DNA of 64,000 nucleotides from Methylocella silvestris (lineage in GTDB: Bacteria; Pseudomonadota; Alphaproteobacteria; Rhizobiales; Beijerinckiaceae). Both the position numbers and the translations under genes were made by a program. Location: assembly GCF_002891535.1 (NCBI RefSeq), contig NZ_PDZR01000022.1:1-64000 (forward strand), written 5' to 3'. Below the pieces are notes generated by a model. That model was given only the letters and a program-made list of their open reading frames with translations. It did not search any database and was not told where the DNA came from. Of this stretch, positions 16,292 through 26,217 are shown piece by piece. Numbering within the stretch: the stretch's first letter is position 1; each line of letters starts with the position of its first letter.

Positions 16292-16942
16292 GTGACGATC
16301 AATGAACCGCGTGAGGGAAGCGCCTTGAAAGCGGCATCGGCGGCGCGCATCGGGATCGGCGGCCCCGTCGGCTCGGGCAAGACCGCGCTGATCGAGGCGT
16401 TGATCCCAATTCTTGTGGCCCGCGGCATTGATCTCGCCATTGTCACCAATGATCTCGTCACAAGGGAAGACGCTGAACGCCTGCGCCGCTCCGGCCTGAT
16501 CGATCCCGCGCGCGTCTCTGCCGTCGAGGCGGGCGCCTGTCCGCATACCGTCATCCGGGAGGATCCGACGCTGAATATCGTCGCCGGCGACGAGCTCGAA
16601 GCGCGCCTTCCCGGCCTCGACCTCATGATCTTCGAATCGGGCGGCGACAATCTCGCCTCGACCTTTTCGCTGGATCTCGTCGACTGGTGGATTTTCGTCA
16701 TTGATGTGGCGGGGGGCGGCGACATTCCCCGCAAGCGCGGTCCGGGCGTGTTGCGCTGTGATCTCTTGGTGGTGAACAAGATCGATCTCGCGCCCTATGT
16801 CGGCGTCGATCTCGATGCAATGCTGTCTGAGGCCCATGCGCTGCGCGACGCAAAGCCTGTGCTGACGACAAACGCCCGAAGCGCGGAGGGCGTCGAAGCA
16901 GTAGCTGACGCCATCGCCGCCGCCGTGTTGTTCAAGCTGTAG
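16292..16942 (+). CDS. ureG: Urease accessory GTPase UreG (urease 1)
   Basis: Encodes 216 residues from a GTG start at 16292, four bases after ureC. The P-loop is [15 protein letters not shown] and the metal-binding Cys-Pro-His motif is [23 protein letters not shown] and [11 protein letters not shown] complete the SIMIBI-class G1-G4 set. UreG hydrolyses GTP to drive nickel insertion into urease. A 12-residue hydrophilic N-terminal extension precedes the conserved core. The ureD gene follows after three bases. Confidence 0.93.
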   Translation: MTINEPREGSALKAASAARIGIGGPVGSGKTALIEALIPILVARGIDLAIVTNDLVTREDAERLRRSGLIDPARVSAVEAGACPHTVIREDPTLNIVAGDELEARLPGLDLMIFESGGDNLASTFSLDLVDWWIFVIDVAGGGDIPRKRGPGVLRCDLLVVNKIDLAPYVGVDLDAMLSEAHALRDAKPVLTTNARSAEGVEAVADAIAAAVLFKL

Positions 16943-16945
16943 AGC

Positions 16946-17794
16946 ATGTCCGCCACAGGATCAGCCGAGGAAGCAGCAGGACGTCGATCTGAGGCAAGCC
17001 TTGTTTTTGCAGTCGGCGGCGGCCGCACCTTTTTACAGCGGCAGCGCGTTCCCTATCCGTGCCACATCACGCGGCCATTCTGGCTCGATGCGGACTGTCC
17101 GGATCTTGCCACGCTCTATCTCCAATCGGCATCGGGCGGCCTCTACCGGGGGGATCATCTGCGACTGCTTATCGAAGCAAGGCCGGGCGCGCGGGCTCAT
17201 GTGACAACCCAATCGGCGACTGTCGTGCATGATACGGGGATGTCGCCGGCGCGCCAGGAGACATGCGTCGCTGTAGGACATGAAGCCTTTTGCGCCGTGA
17301 CGCCCGACCCTTTCATTCTGTTTCCAAACGCCGAACTGGCGAGTTCGCTGAATATTGTTCTTGGGGCGACTTCGCGCGCGATCGTCGCCGAGGGATTTGC
17401 CTGTCATGATCCGGCTGGCAACGGGCGTGCGTTCAGTCGCCTTGAGCTTTCGCTGAGCATCCGCGATGAAAAGGGCGGCGTCGTCGTGGCGGAGCGCAGC
17501 GTCATCACCGGATTGGAGGCGTTTTCAAGGGCCTCGCCGCTTGGACCTTATCGCGCCTATGCGTCCATGATCATTCTCGGGCCGGCTGACAGCGCGCCTG
17601 ACCCTTGCGTCGTTCAGCGCGTTTTCGATGATGAAGAGTGTCTTGCCGGCGTCAGCCGTCTTCCCGGCGCGATCGGGCTGGGCGTCCGCGTTCTGGCGCC
17701 GGATGGCGGCAGAATGCGCATGGGGCTGCAGGCAGGATTCAACCTTGCCTTCAGGTCTCTGACCGGCGTAGCGCCGGCCAGACGTCGCAAATAG
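16946..17794 (+). CDS. ureD: Urease accessory protein UreD (urease 1)
   Basis: Encodes 282 residues. UreD/UreH is the beta-helical scaffold that binds apo-urease and channels nickel. Family features include QRQRVPYPCHITRPFWLD, SGGLYRGDHLRL and VTTQSATVVHDTG. It is last in operon 1, an unusual position, since operon 2 and most operons begin with ureD. Overall conservation is low, as usual for UreD, but synteny settles the identity. The gene converges on the amidase gene at 17857-19467 with a gap of 62 bases. Confidence 0.87.
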   Translation: MSATGSAEEAAGRRSEASLVFAVGGGRTFLQRQRVPYPCHITRPFWLDADCPDLATLYLQSASGGLYRGDHLRLLIEARPGARAHVTTQSATVVHDTGMSPARQETCVAVGHEAFCAVTPDPFILFPNAELASSLNIVLGATSRAIVAEGFACHDPAGNGRAFSRLELSLSIRDEKGGVVVAERSVITGLEAFSRASPLGPYRAYASMIILGPADSAPDPCVVQRVFDDEECLAGVSRLPGAIGLGVRVLAPDGGRMRMGLQAGFNLAFRSLTGVAPARRRK

Positions 17795-17856
17795 CATTTC
17801 CCGGGCGAGCCGCGCGATTCCGGCGCAGAAGCGCCCGCACCTGTTCACATCCATCT

Positions 17857-19467
17857 TCATGCCGTGAGGGTGGGGGCTTTGCGATGTTTCGTGGCGCTTT
17901 CATAGTCGAAGGCGAAGGACAGGAGTTTCGCCTCGCTCCACATTGGCCCGATGAAGATGAGGCAAAAGGGTGCGCCAGAGGCGTAATAGCCGGCCGGGAC
18001 GACAACGCCCGGCAGGCCCGCAATATTGATTTCGCACACCGCCGTCTCATGCAGCGTCTCTTTGCCGACCAGAGGCGGCAGCTCGTCGCGCATCTGCGGG
18101 AAGACGAGGCCGTCAAGCCTCTCGCGCGCCGTGACCTCCTCGAAGATTGCGAGATAGGATTCGCGCGTCGCCAGAAAATCCGAGAGATCTGGCGGCATCA
18201 GCGGGTTGGCGCGGCCGGCGGCGAGTTGTGGAAGTCCCTCCATGTAAAACAACACGCCTGTCGGCGCGAAGGGATCCTCGCTCGCAACCGCCTTGGCGAA
18301 AACCTCAAAAGAGGGAATCGCCACATCAGGCCCCATCCTTTTGAGGTAGCAATCGAGGTCATAGGGGAGCGATTCCATCCCATGCGCGTCGAAATGGTCC
18401 GTTCCCTTGGCGGGGCGCCCGAGGTCCGCAAATCCCGAGCCCTTGAACGGATCTTCGACCAGGCTCGCGCCGCGCGCCTCCAGTTCGCCGATGGCGCGCC
18501 TATAGAGGGCGCTCGCCTCCGCGGAGAGGGGACGATTACGCCAGCCCGGCCCATAGAGCCCGAGGCGTTTGCCCTGAAGCGATGTGGCGTCGAGGCCCGC
18601 GGCATAGCCGCCTATGGGCCTGCGCCCGATGCCGGCGACGGTCTTTGGATCTTCCGAACTGAATCCCGCGAGCGCGTCAAGCGCCAGCGCCGCGTCGCGC
18701 ACGCAACGCGCAATCGGCCCGACCACATCGCGCGTCATCCCGGCGAGCGGCATCACGCCGGCGTTCGGAACCAGCGCGAAGGTTGGCTTGATCGCAACGA
18801 GATCCTGCGCGGAGGCCGGATTCTCGATTGAGCCGCCGGTCTCCTCGGCAAGGCCCAATACTGCGAGACTTCCGGCGACGGCCGCCGCCGTGCCGGCGCT
18901 GCTGCCGCCGGGCAGCCGGTCCGGGACGACCACATTGAGGGTGACGCCCGCCCAGCTGTCGCTGGCGTGGCTTCCCGTCGCGCTCAGCACCGGCACATTG
19001 GTCTTGCCGAGAATAATGGCGCCAGCGGCCCGCATCCGCGCCACCACTGGCGAGTCGGTTGCAGGAATGAGGTCGACGCCGCCGGCCCGGGCGCTGAGCA
19101 GGCGCCAGCCGCCGGTGCTCGGCAGCCCCGCCATATCCATCGTGTCTTTCACAACGACAGGGATCCCGGCAAGCGGGCCGAGCGCCTCGCCCGCCGCGCG
19201 ACGCCGGTCGATCTCCCGGGCGTCTTTCAGGGCGTCAGGGTTCATCGTGATGAGGGCGACATAACGTGGATTATAGAGCGCGATCCGATCAAGATAGGCC
19301 TGCGTCAAAGCTTCCGACGTAAGCATTCCACTTGCAAAGGCCGATTGCGCGTCCGCGACCGTCATCTCGTTGGGGTCGGCTGGAGCGAGTTCAGTGGCGG
19401 TGAGGCGATCTGTCAAGTGAAGCTCCAATCGGTTGATTCGTTTTTGAATGATATTGATCATTGTCAA
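17857..19467 (-). CDS. Amidase-signature (AS) family amidase
   Basis: Encodes 536 residues. The AS triad is visible: Lys107 (PVVVKDTMD), the cis-Ser in GGSSAGTAAAVAG near residue 190, and the nucleophile Ser213 in TGGSIENPAS. These enzymes hydrolyse the C-N bond of many amides in the cytoplasm. The substrate cannot be read from sequence. It differs from GatA in length and has no GatB/GatC neighbours, so it is a catabolic amidase rather than a tRNA amidotransferase. It probably starts its own transcript, since the nearest upstream genes on its strand lie beyond 21.7 kb. Confidence 0.85.
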   Translation of the reverse strand: MTMINIIQKRINRLELHLTDRLTATELAPADPNEMTVADAQSAFASGMLTSEALTQAYLDRIALYNPRYVALITMNPDALKDAREIDRRRAAGEALGPLAGIPVVVKDTMDMAGLPSTGGWRLLSARAGGVDLIPATDSPVVARMRAAGAIILGKTNVPVLSATGSHASDSWAGVTLNVVVPDRLPGGSSAGTAAAVAGSLAVLGLAEETGGSIENPASAQDLVAIKPTFALVPNAGVMPLAGMTRDVVGPIARCVRDAALALDALAGFSSEDPKTVAGIGRRPIGGYAAGLDATSLQGKRLGLYGPGWRNRPLSAEASALYRRAIGELEARGASLVEDPFKGSGFADLGRPAKGTDHFDAHGMESLPYDLDCYLKRMGPDVAIPSFEVFAKAVASEDPFAPTGVLFYMEGLPQLAAGRANPLMPPDLSDFLATRESYLAIFEEVTARERLDGLVFPQMRDELPPLVGKETLHETAVCEINIAGLPGVVVPAGYYASGAPFCLIFIGPMWSEAKLLSFAFDYESATKHRKAPTLTA

Positions 19468-19584
19468 GCGTGGGGAAGCTGCGTGACTATTGCGCGATGA
19501 CGCTCTGCGCTTTGAGCCAAGGAGTTGCGGTCCGCGTCAGACAGCGGCGAGATAAGAGGTCCAGCGCGTGTCACGCATCACCGA

Positions 19585-20484
19585 TCACGCCCGCATATGT
19601 TTCCATACGCCATATTTGTAGAAATCGAAGCTGAGGGTCGAAACCCTGTTCTGGACCATCGCCCAGGTCGCCCATTTGAGGTCGGCGAGGGCCTTGTGGA
19701 TGACAAGGCGGGCCTTCATCGCAAAGTCGTAGCGCCCGGAATACGCCTCGATAATTTCGTTCTCAACCGCGTCGTCGAAAAACATCTCGCCGCACCAAAC
19801 CCCAAGATCGTAGCAGCGGTCGTTGTTGGAGGCGTATTCGTAATCGATCAGCATGACTGACTTGTCTGCGTCCAGCATGAAGTTTCCGGGCATGGGATCG
19901 TTGAAGCAGGACACGAGGTCAATGCCCGATGCTTCAAGGGCTGCGCGCGCCAGATGATATTGTTCAGTGAACCATGGGAAATCTGCCGGCGTCCGTCCGC
20001 CGAGCGATCTGACCTGATCGAAATGCTCGTCGATCATGTCGAAAATCGTTTTGGTCAGCGGCAGGAGGCCGGAATTATTGAAGGCGCGATAGACGCCGAT
20101 GGCATTGGCCCGGATCGTTTGATCAAGAAAATCGGCATTGGTGGAGGCCCGCCTGCCTTCGAGGAAATCATCGATTTCGATCCCCTGGGCGGCGAGATAA
20201 TCATAGTTTCGCGGCACGATCCCGAGCCTCTCGGCGCTCTGGGCCGCGGCCAGGGCCACGGCCCGGTCAATGAACATCTCGGTGCCGCGTCCGGGGATTT
20301 TGACGAAGTAGCTTTTGCCGTCGACGTTTACACGCCAGTTGACGTTGCTGATGCCGCCGTGAACCGGGACGTAGCTGAGCGTCAGGCCGCCCCAGGCAAC
20401 GACCTGACAGAGCGCCGCCTCGAGCTCTCGCTCGGCGTCGGTCGATGCCTCGCTAGGCGCCTTGCCCATTGTAGTGTCCAACAT
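19585..20484 (-). CDS. APH/choline-kinase-like phosphotransferase
   Basis: Encodes 299 residues from the ATG at 20484; a start 15 codons earlier would overlap the upstream gene. It has the APH/LicA kinase fold: GGISNVNWRV glycine loop near residue 50, a Brenner-type catalytic loop FNDPMPGNFML and a metal-binding DYEYASNNDRCYDLG. The usual His of the His-x-Asp loop is Phe here, while Asp and Asn are kept. Family members phosphorylate choline, ethanolamine or similar small alcohols with ATP. It forms a pair with the next gene upstream, and lies downstream of it in the same direction. Confidence 0.7.
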   Translation of the reverse strand: MLDTTMGKAPSEASTDAERELEAALCQVVAWGGLTLSYVPVHGGISNVNWRVNVDGKSYFVKIPGRGTEMFIDRAVALAAAQSAERLGIVPRNYDYLAAQGIEIDDFLEGRRASTNADFLDQTIRANAIGVYRAFNNSGLLPLTKTIFDMIDEHFDQVRSLGGRTPADFPWFTEQYHLARAALEASGIDLVSCFNDPMPGNFMLDADKSVMLIDYEYASNNDRCYDLGVWCGEMFFDDAVENEIIEAYSGRYDFAMKARLVIHKALADLKWATWAMVQNRVSTLSFDFYKYGVWKHMRA

Positions 20485-20503
20485 GACGTAACTCGCTGAA
20501 GGT

Positions 20504-21469
20504 TCAAAGTAGCTGCAGCATGGCCTCAAAGCGCGGATCGCCTGCCGCGATCTGGCAGCGAAGCAGCCGCCATTGCGAATATTTCAGGAATTCGAGATTC
20601 TTGCGCGGGGAGATGGCGTGCATGAGCCGCGCCCAAAGGCCCCAGTAGAGATCGTCGGCGACGCCATAGAGCCGGCAGCGATTCAGTGATTGCGGCCGAA
20701 AGCATCCATCGAATTCCTCAAGCGCGCCGCGCATGTCGGTATCAAAGGCGAGGGCCTCGTTGAGCAAGATCCCGAGGTCGAAATAGGGATCGGCGTCACA
20801 GGCGTTATCGAAGTCGACGAGCTGGATCGCCTTGCCCGGCCCGACCATGACATTCGAGGCGAGGCCGTCGCCGTGGCAGGGCTTTGCGTCCCATCCCGCC
20901 AAGATGAACGCTTGCTCGATATTGCCTGCGGCGGCGCGCAGCCGCCCAACGCCGGCAGGCGCTTCGATCCCGCCCGCGGCGAGATCCGCCTCGAGCTGAC
21001 GAATGCCGTTGAAAACCGTCCATTTGCGCCCGAAGGGCGGGCCGGCGTGGATCGCCTTTTTCGCCGAGACGACGTTAAAAAGGATGGTCGCGTCGGCGAA
21101 ATCGTCGACGGTCGCGGTCCGCCACATCTCGTCCAGTCGGTCGAAGAGAGTGGCGCGCTCGGCCGCAAAAAGGCGCAGGGGCTTTGGCGTCGTCCCAAGC
21201 TGCGCGGCGATGCGGGCGGCCTCGAATGCTGCGCCGACATCGACGCTCGGCCAGAGATCTGGATGCAGGATTTTCAGGAAGAACCGCTCCGGCGCGGCGC
21301 CGACGTCGATTGCGAAGCAGACGCTATCTACAGCCCGGTGCAAGGGCGACATGACGGGCGTAGCGCCCGCTTCGTAGCGGACGCTGAGGCCGCGCCATTC
21401 GGGCGTCGCCGCGATCAATGCTTCGACGAGCCTCTCTTCGTCGGTCAGGGCCTCTCCGGGCTTTCTCAT
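20504..21469 (-). CDS. APH-family phosphotransferase
   Basis: Encodes 321 residues with an aminoglycoside-phosphotransferase/choline-kinase fold. The catalytic loop is the canonical CHGDGLASNVMV and the metal site is LVDFDNACDADPYFDLG. The N-terminal lobe is poorly conserved. It is 19 bases upstream of the second kinase-like gene and surely co-transcribed with it. Two unlike kinases side by side suggest a heteromeric enzyme or two steps on related amino-alcohols. A link with the neighbouring amidase, for example use of an amino-alcohol released from an amide, is speculation. Confidence 0.7.
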   Translation of the reverse strand: MRKPGEALTDEERLVEALIAATPEWRGLSVRYEAGATPVMSPLHRAVDSVCFAIDVGAAPERFFLKILHPDLWPSVDVGAAFEAARIAAQLGTTPKPLRLFAAERATLFDRLDEMWRTATVDDFADATILFNVVSAKKAIHAGPPFGRKWTVFNGIRQLEADLAAGGIEAPAGVGRLRAAAGNIEQAFILAGWDAKPCHGDGLASNVMVGPGKAIQLVDFDNACDADPYFDLGILLNEALAFDTDMRGALEEFDGCFRPQSLNRCRLYGVADDLYWGLWARLMHAISPRKNLEFLKYSQWRLLRCQIAAGDPRFEAMLQLL

Positions 21470-21703
21470 CCTGAAACTCCGGCAAACCAGCTATGAAGCG
21501 AGGACATCGCCATCCTCGCACAAGCGCCCCAAAGGCCCGTCTCGGCATCCTTTCACAATGTCAAGTTATGGCTTGACTCCCTGATTCAAGGCCGCAACAA
21601 AGATTGAGGACGAACCGTTCAAGGCAAGCGCCGCAGCTCCCAAAACACGCACGGAAAAATCCGCCGCTTGACCCACCGCCCGCACCGCGGGAGGCATCAA
21701 CCG

Positions 21704-21733
21704 CCCAGGAAAATTCTCGATAAAAATCCTGGG
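21704..21733 (-). terminator. Candidate terminator after the OprB-like porin gene
   Basis: CCCAGGA (21704-21710) and TCCTGGG (21727-21733) form a perfect seven-base stem with a 16-base AT-rich loop, 23 bases beyond the porin stop. No run of U follows, so it may only stabilise the transcript. Confidence 0.3.
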
Positions 21734-21755
21734 TCAGTTCGAAGCGAAATCAACA

Positions 21756-23228
21756 TCAGGTCGGAGCGGCGATGCCGAGCATAAGGCCGAGCGGCACGAT
21801 AAAGGTCCCCCCAACGTAGATGCCGTCCTTGGGACGGGTGGCGGTCGACGGATTGAAGAAGCTGTTCGGATTGATCACATATTGGAACACCGGCTCGAAA
21901 GCCATGCCGGCGGGCAACGCAATGTGAGCATTCGCCTCTATGATATATTTGTTGCGGTTGAACGGCGCTCCGGAGCCGCCTGCGACGAAATTGGACGCCG
22001 CCAGGAACTGGTTGTAGTTCGGGTTGAGTTGCGACCAGTTGAATTTGACGCCGAAATTGTCCGCCGGCCGGCCCGCGAAGGGCGACATGAGCTTTGCGCC
22101 CCCATAAACGCTGGTGGAGATCGGCACCGTCGAATCTAACGCGAAGCCGGCGCTGCCGTAGAGCGAAATGGCGGTCGGAGTGGGATTTTTCTCTGTTCCG
22201 CCATCGGCGCGCCAGACCACCTGATCGCCCTGAAGAACGACGCCGGAAGTTCCATTTCTGGTTTTCGCCACGCCGCCGAAGGCCGTCGCGACATTGTTGT
22301 CGACGTGGCTCTGGGAATTATAGAAGCCCGTGAAGGAATAGGCGCCAGGATAAGGATTGGTCGCGAAAGTGGTCTTCCAACCAATCTCACCCATGGCGAT
22401 CACGCCTTGTGGGTCTTCCTGGTTGAACCACCTGTAGCCGGTCTGTGAGTTCGCTCCCGGGCTGCCAGAAAAGACACCAGCCTCCGCGTAGACGGGCACG
22501 TCAAACTTGTAGCTGAGATTGGCTCCCCACACGCCGCGCTGCGGCGACGTCCAGCCGGCGTTTTCATACAGGATGTCTTGAAAACAACTGTTGATGGAAT
22601 TGCAATTCGGCAAGGCGTAGTAGCGGTCTGGATGGGATTTGCCGATTTCGAAGTCGAGATGGTCGTCGAAGAGCTTTTGCTCGAAAGTCATGATGGATAG
22701 CCAGGCCGTGGGCGGCGTGAACGGAGGCTGATAGCCCACCGTGCTATCGCCGATTTGAGGCGCAATGCTGAGATTCTCGACGATGCCGAAGAAGGTGTTC
22801 TCATAGTGCAGCGAGGCGCCTTGCCAGCCGGCGATCTTGCCCAAATCAGCATCGCCTCCAACGATGAAATAGGCGGAATTGGAGTAGCGGCCCGTCACAA
22901 GGCCAGCGCTCGGGTTGCCTTGGACGAAGTCGATGGCAAGAGCATGGAAGGTGTAGCCTTGCGCGGCCAATGGCACGAAGATCGAAGCCAGCGGGCCATT
23001 GAAGCCTGGCTTTGCTACCGGCTTTTCAAGACCGACCACAAGGTTCGGATTGACGTCTTCAGGCGAGGCGCCCGGCGCGGCTTGGCCAACTCCCTCCTGG
23101 GCGAAGGCGGCGGAAGCCATACTCAGAAGAGCGCCAAGAGTCAGGGCAGCGCCCGTGCGCGTTAAACAGACGCGCACATGCGGCGAGGCAAACGGAGACG
23201 ATCCGCCAGAAGCAGTTGTATTCGACAT
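21756..23228 (-). CDS. OprB-like outer-membrane porin
   Basis: Encodes 490 residues from the ATG at 23228, preceded by GGGAG. A longer reading would add 46 residues without a signal sequence. The signal peptide spans about residues 1-45 (LTLGALLSMASAAFAQE, cut after AFA). The mature part is rich in alternating aromatic and polar beta strands. Motifs such as FEIGKSHPDRYY, QRGVWGANLSYKF and a C-terminal IYVGGTFIVPLG fit the carbohydrate-selective OprB porins. It likely forms a diffusion channel. Its place among amidase genes hints at uptake of amides or related solutes, but the substrate is not evident. Confidence 0.75.
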   Translation of the reverse strand: MSNTTASGGSSPFASPHVRVCLTRTGAALTLGALLSMASAAFAQEGVGQAAPGASPEDVNPNLVVGLEKPVAKPGFNGPLASIFVPLAAQGYTFHALAIDFVQGNPSAGLVTGRYSNSAYFIVGGDADLGKIAGWQGASLHYENTFFGIVENLSIAPQIGDSTVGYQPPFTPPTAWLSIMTFEQKLFDDHLDFEIGKSHPDRYYALPNCNSINSCFQDILYENAGWTSPQRGVWGANLSYKFDVPVYAEAGVFSGSPGANSQTGYRWFNQEDPQGVIAMGEIGWKTTFATNPYPGAYSFTGFYNSQSHVDNNVATAFGGVAKTRNGTSGVVLQGDQVVWRADGGTEKNPTPTAISLYGSAGFALDSTVPISTSVYGGAKLMSPFAGRPADNFGVKFNWSQLNPNYNQFLAASNFVAGGSGAPFNRNKYIIEANAHIALPAGMAFEPVFQYVINPNSFFNPSTATRPKDGIYVGGTFIVPLGLMLGIAAPT

Positions 23229-24253
23229 TCTGAACTCCCAAAATAAGCAGGGCCGGTGAAGTCTCGGGGGATTCCCTAACCAGCCAGAATCCGGCCTGAA
23301 CCAAACCTTCGCATTCCCATCACTGGGAAATTCCTTCAGACGACGCGCACCAGCGCGCCCGTTCATACGCTTTTGAGGCCGGGAGGCTTCGCCAGACGTT
23401 CCTGCGCGTCTTCATTGAGAGGCGCCGGAACCATCAATGCTTATTTCCCGTAAATCCGGTGGACAGCCCAGCTGAGGCTCGCAAAGCCATGCTCAGTCAG
23501 ACCAATCACCGGAAAATCTAGCTATTTAGTCCGATCAGCTAATCGATACAGCTAAGACTAGAGGCGGCGAGATCAGAATGTCAATCCACTGATAAAGAAA
23601 GTTTCCTGTCAGTGATATTTTGGCATCATCCTGTTGATCTGAATCAAGGCAGAAACCGTGCCGTTGATTCGCGTTTCCAAAAAGAGTGAAGCCCGCTTAC
23701 TTCCGCGTGCAGACTTGCCGGTCCTGGCGCTGGAGGGGGATGGATGTCACCCAGGCGCGCGCATCCCTTGCTTCATCATTTTGTGGCGTAGGAGCGGTCA
23801 GGCTGGAGAGCGCCGGGACTGGATAAAGCTGGTTGCTCCTGTGCTGCTTCCGCGGCCATTCTATATTTACGGAAACACCGAGGGATCACGTCCGCCGACC
23901 ACGGCCATCAAGACAGCGGCGCCGCCTTTCACGCCCAAGCCGAAGCTATGTAGTCTCAGCTTGCAAGGCCTGCCCAGAGTTTTTGCAATTGCCTACTTTC
24001 GGCAAGCGATTCAACTGATCTCCGTGCATTCGTTTCATCATATGATCGGCGCGGAGTCAGGGATTGGTCAGCATTCAGGGATGAGCCACGAAGCGACGAG
24101 TATTGGAAGGCTCGGGCGCGATGAGCGACAAATCGTCCTTAGTTCAGTCCTGCGCTTGATAAGAAGGTGAGGCAGCCCCAGCCACGGATCGCGCACATAG
24201 TCGGGCTAAGGCGTCGCCGCCCGCCAGTCTGCATGGATGCGGAGAAGATCCGA
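23229..24253. other. Gene-free stretch, probably decayed
   Basis: About 1 kb lies between the porin start and the carbamoylase pseudogene. Frames of up to 170 codons are open but show no family motifs, no good ribosome site and no consistent codon bias. An AT-rich part at 23500-23650 may hold the porin promoter. It includes the inverted repeat CACTGA/TCAGTG at 23587-23614. No RNA gene recognised. Confidence 0.5.
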
Positions 24254-25555
24254 TCAATCTTCACGTCCGCGCCGAGGCGGCCCTTCGATGGCGAGGCAAT
24301 AAAGCATGTCGGCAAGAATTTGCGTGCCGATCTGCTGATCCTCGGGCGCGGTGTATTCGGTTGGATGACGGATGACGCCGCCGCGGCTTCTGACCGCCAG
24401 CACAATCGCCGGACAGAACGCCGAGAGCGCAACTGCATCTTGACCCCCGATCGTCTCCAGGGGGCGCGCCGTCTCGCCATGCGGTGCGGCGATGCGCTGC
24501 GCCAGCGAGACGAGCCCCGGCGCGAAGCTGCCGGGCTCGCGGCGGTCGATCGCGCGCACCTCATGGACGACGCCGGCCCTCTCCGCCGCCGCCTCGAACT
24601 TCTGCTTCATTTCTTCCTCGGCTGCCGCGAGGATCGCCGCCGAAGCCGATCTCAGCTCGATGAAGAGCACGGCTTCGCCGGGCACAGTGTTGGGGGAATT
24701 GGGAAACACTTCGAGACGGCCGACAGAACTATGAAGATCGAGGCCATGCCGGCCGGCGATGTCCCTGACGTCGGCAATCACATAGGCGGCGGCGAGCAGC
24801 GCATCCTTGCGCTGGGCCATCGGCGTCGGGCCGGTGTGGGCCTGGCGGCCGAGGAACGCGAGACGATATTTGACGGCGCCCCAGAACCGGGTGAATGCAG
24901 CCGAACTGCTCCCCGGCCTGATCCAGAAAGGGCGCGCCCTCTATATGCAATTCGATCAATGCATCGGGACGCGCCACAATGTCTGCGCCGGCATAGCCGA
25001 TGGCGTCGAGCGACTGCGCGCCAGTGACGCCGTCGCCGTCGCGGCGTTGCAGCGCCCAGTCGAGTTCCGCCGCGCCGGCAAAGACGCTGCTGCCAAGGGG
25101 GCTCGGCTGGAAACGTGCGCCCTCCTCATTGGTCCAGTTGACGACCGTGAAATTGCAGGCCGAAAGGCGGTTTTCGGCGATCAGCCGTTCGCGGACCGCA
25201 AGCACCGCCTTGCAGGCGGAGATCACCCCGAGGGCGCCGTCGAAGCGCCCGCCATTCGGCGGGCTGTCGAGATGCGAGCCAACCATCACCACAGGGGCGT
25301 TGTCGCCGACGAGCGACAGGCGCCAAATCGGTTGCCGATGGCGTCGACCTGCTGGACGAAGCCATTTTTAGTGAACCAGTCTGCCAGCCAGTCGCGCGCG
25401 AGGCCGTCCTGGCGCGACAGCGTCAGACGGTTCATCGAACCGTCTTCGCCACCTCCAGAAGTATATATGACGTCCATCATCGCCTGCAGGCGAGCCGGAT
25501 TGATGGGGGCGTGGCTAGACGGAGAGAGCTTATCAGGCAGGGATGACTTCCACAT
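24254..25555 (-). pseudogene. N-carbamoyl-L-amino-acid hydrolase/allantoate amidohydrolase family, twice frameshifted
   Basis: Three consecutive frames on the minus strand together give one M20-family Zn hydrolase of about 430 residues. The first part starts MWKSSLPDKL and ends near 25320. A one-base loss there moves the frame to LSLVGDNAPVVMVGSHLDS, with the Zn-binding His and Asp, then NEEGARF. A second shift near 24876-24882 moves the frame to AVKYRLAFLGRQAHTGPTP, running to GGQDAVALSAF and the stop at 24254. The catalytic elements are all recognisable, so decay is recent. When intact it would have opened N-carbamoyl amino acids or ureido compounds, matching the nitrogen theme. Sequencing error cannot be excluded for either shift. 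Confidence 0.8.
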
Positions 25556-25682
25556 TTGACTGAGCGAATTGATCGCAAAACTCACTGGCCAGCGCGCTGC
25601 CGGTGATGACGGCGTCGAGGCGAAGGATGTGTATGGATCCGAGCCGGCCAAACTTCGAGCTGTCGGCGACGTTTGATGTGAC
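25533..25682 (-). pseudogene. DeoR/GlpR-family regulator, C-terminal remnant
   Basis: Fifty codons end at the stop 25533-25535 and overlap the carbamoylase start by 23 bases. They contain ADSSKFGRLGSIHILRLDAV and end QSNVEVIPA, which match the conserved last strands and sugar-phosphate site of DeoR-family repressors. Everything upstream, including the helix-turn-helix, is missing and replaced by AT-rich sequence. The remnant was probably the local regulator of the dead carbamoylase gene. Confidence 0.6.
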
Positions 25683-25685
25683 ATT

Positions 25686-26217
25686 GAATCCTCTCAATGC
25701 ACTATCACGAAACGGAGGAAAACAGTCATAATCAACTTAGAAGAACGCCATATAAAGCTGAATTTATACGAGAATTCCAGACCTTGCCCAGATTTCACAT
25801 TTGTCGTATCTGTTGTTTTTGCATTATTGCCTATTATCTCGGCGCTTAAACGTGGCGTGAATTGAGCGCGCGGGAAATGCATTGATCGACCGAAGCGCGT
25901 CATCGATCCACCTCGCTCATCGCGCAGAAAATGCAGACCAGGGCTTACTTCCGCGGCGCTCGCCGCGCATTTTCGCTGTCGGCGCCCACGAACCGGCGCA
26001 CCGCTGACGAATCACGCCACGACGACTGGTCTGCAAGCTACCGCTCGGGGTTGCGTCGAACCCCCATCGAGCTTTCGGCATCTCGCGGATCGCGTTCAAC
26101 ATTCGAGCTTGCGAGCCGCATTCTGCTTGCCCCCGGATCCATTCCTCCCGGATCCATTCCTCCCGGATTGGATGATGTATGCGGGGAGCTTTGGAGAATG
26201 TCAGCTCGGGTCGACGG
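25686..26217. other. AT-rich then mixed intergenic stretch
   Basis: No coding family is seen. The first 230 bases are AT-rich and may be debris of the lost DeoR gene. The remainder has short random frames and the small tandem repeat at 26132-26168. It follows the end of the second dimethylformamidase gene, whose transcript would run into it. Confidence 0.45.
26132..26168 (+). repeat. 15-base tandem repeat, about 2.5 copies
   Basis: The unit CCCGGATCCATTCCT occurs at 26132-26146 and again at 26147-26161 without change. A partial third copy follows (CCCGGAT at 26162-26168). It lies 50 bases beyond the stop of the second DmfA2-like gene. Confidence 0.75.

Noticed and set aside
15175-16779. 534-codon open frame on the minus strand
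   Set aside because: It lies fully antisense to ureC and ureG and its translation has no domain; a GC-codon-bias artefact.
23658-24170. 170-codon frame in the gap before the carbamoylase pseudogene
   Set aside because: No ribosome site, no family motif and irregular codon use; left as part of the gene-free stretch.
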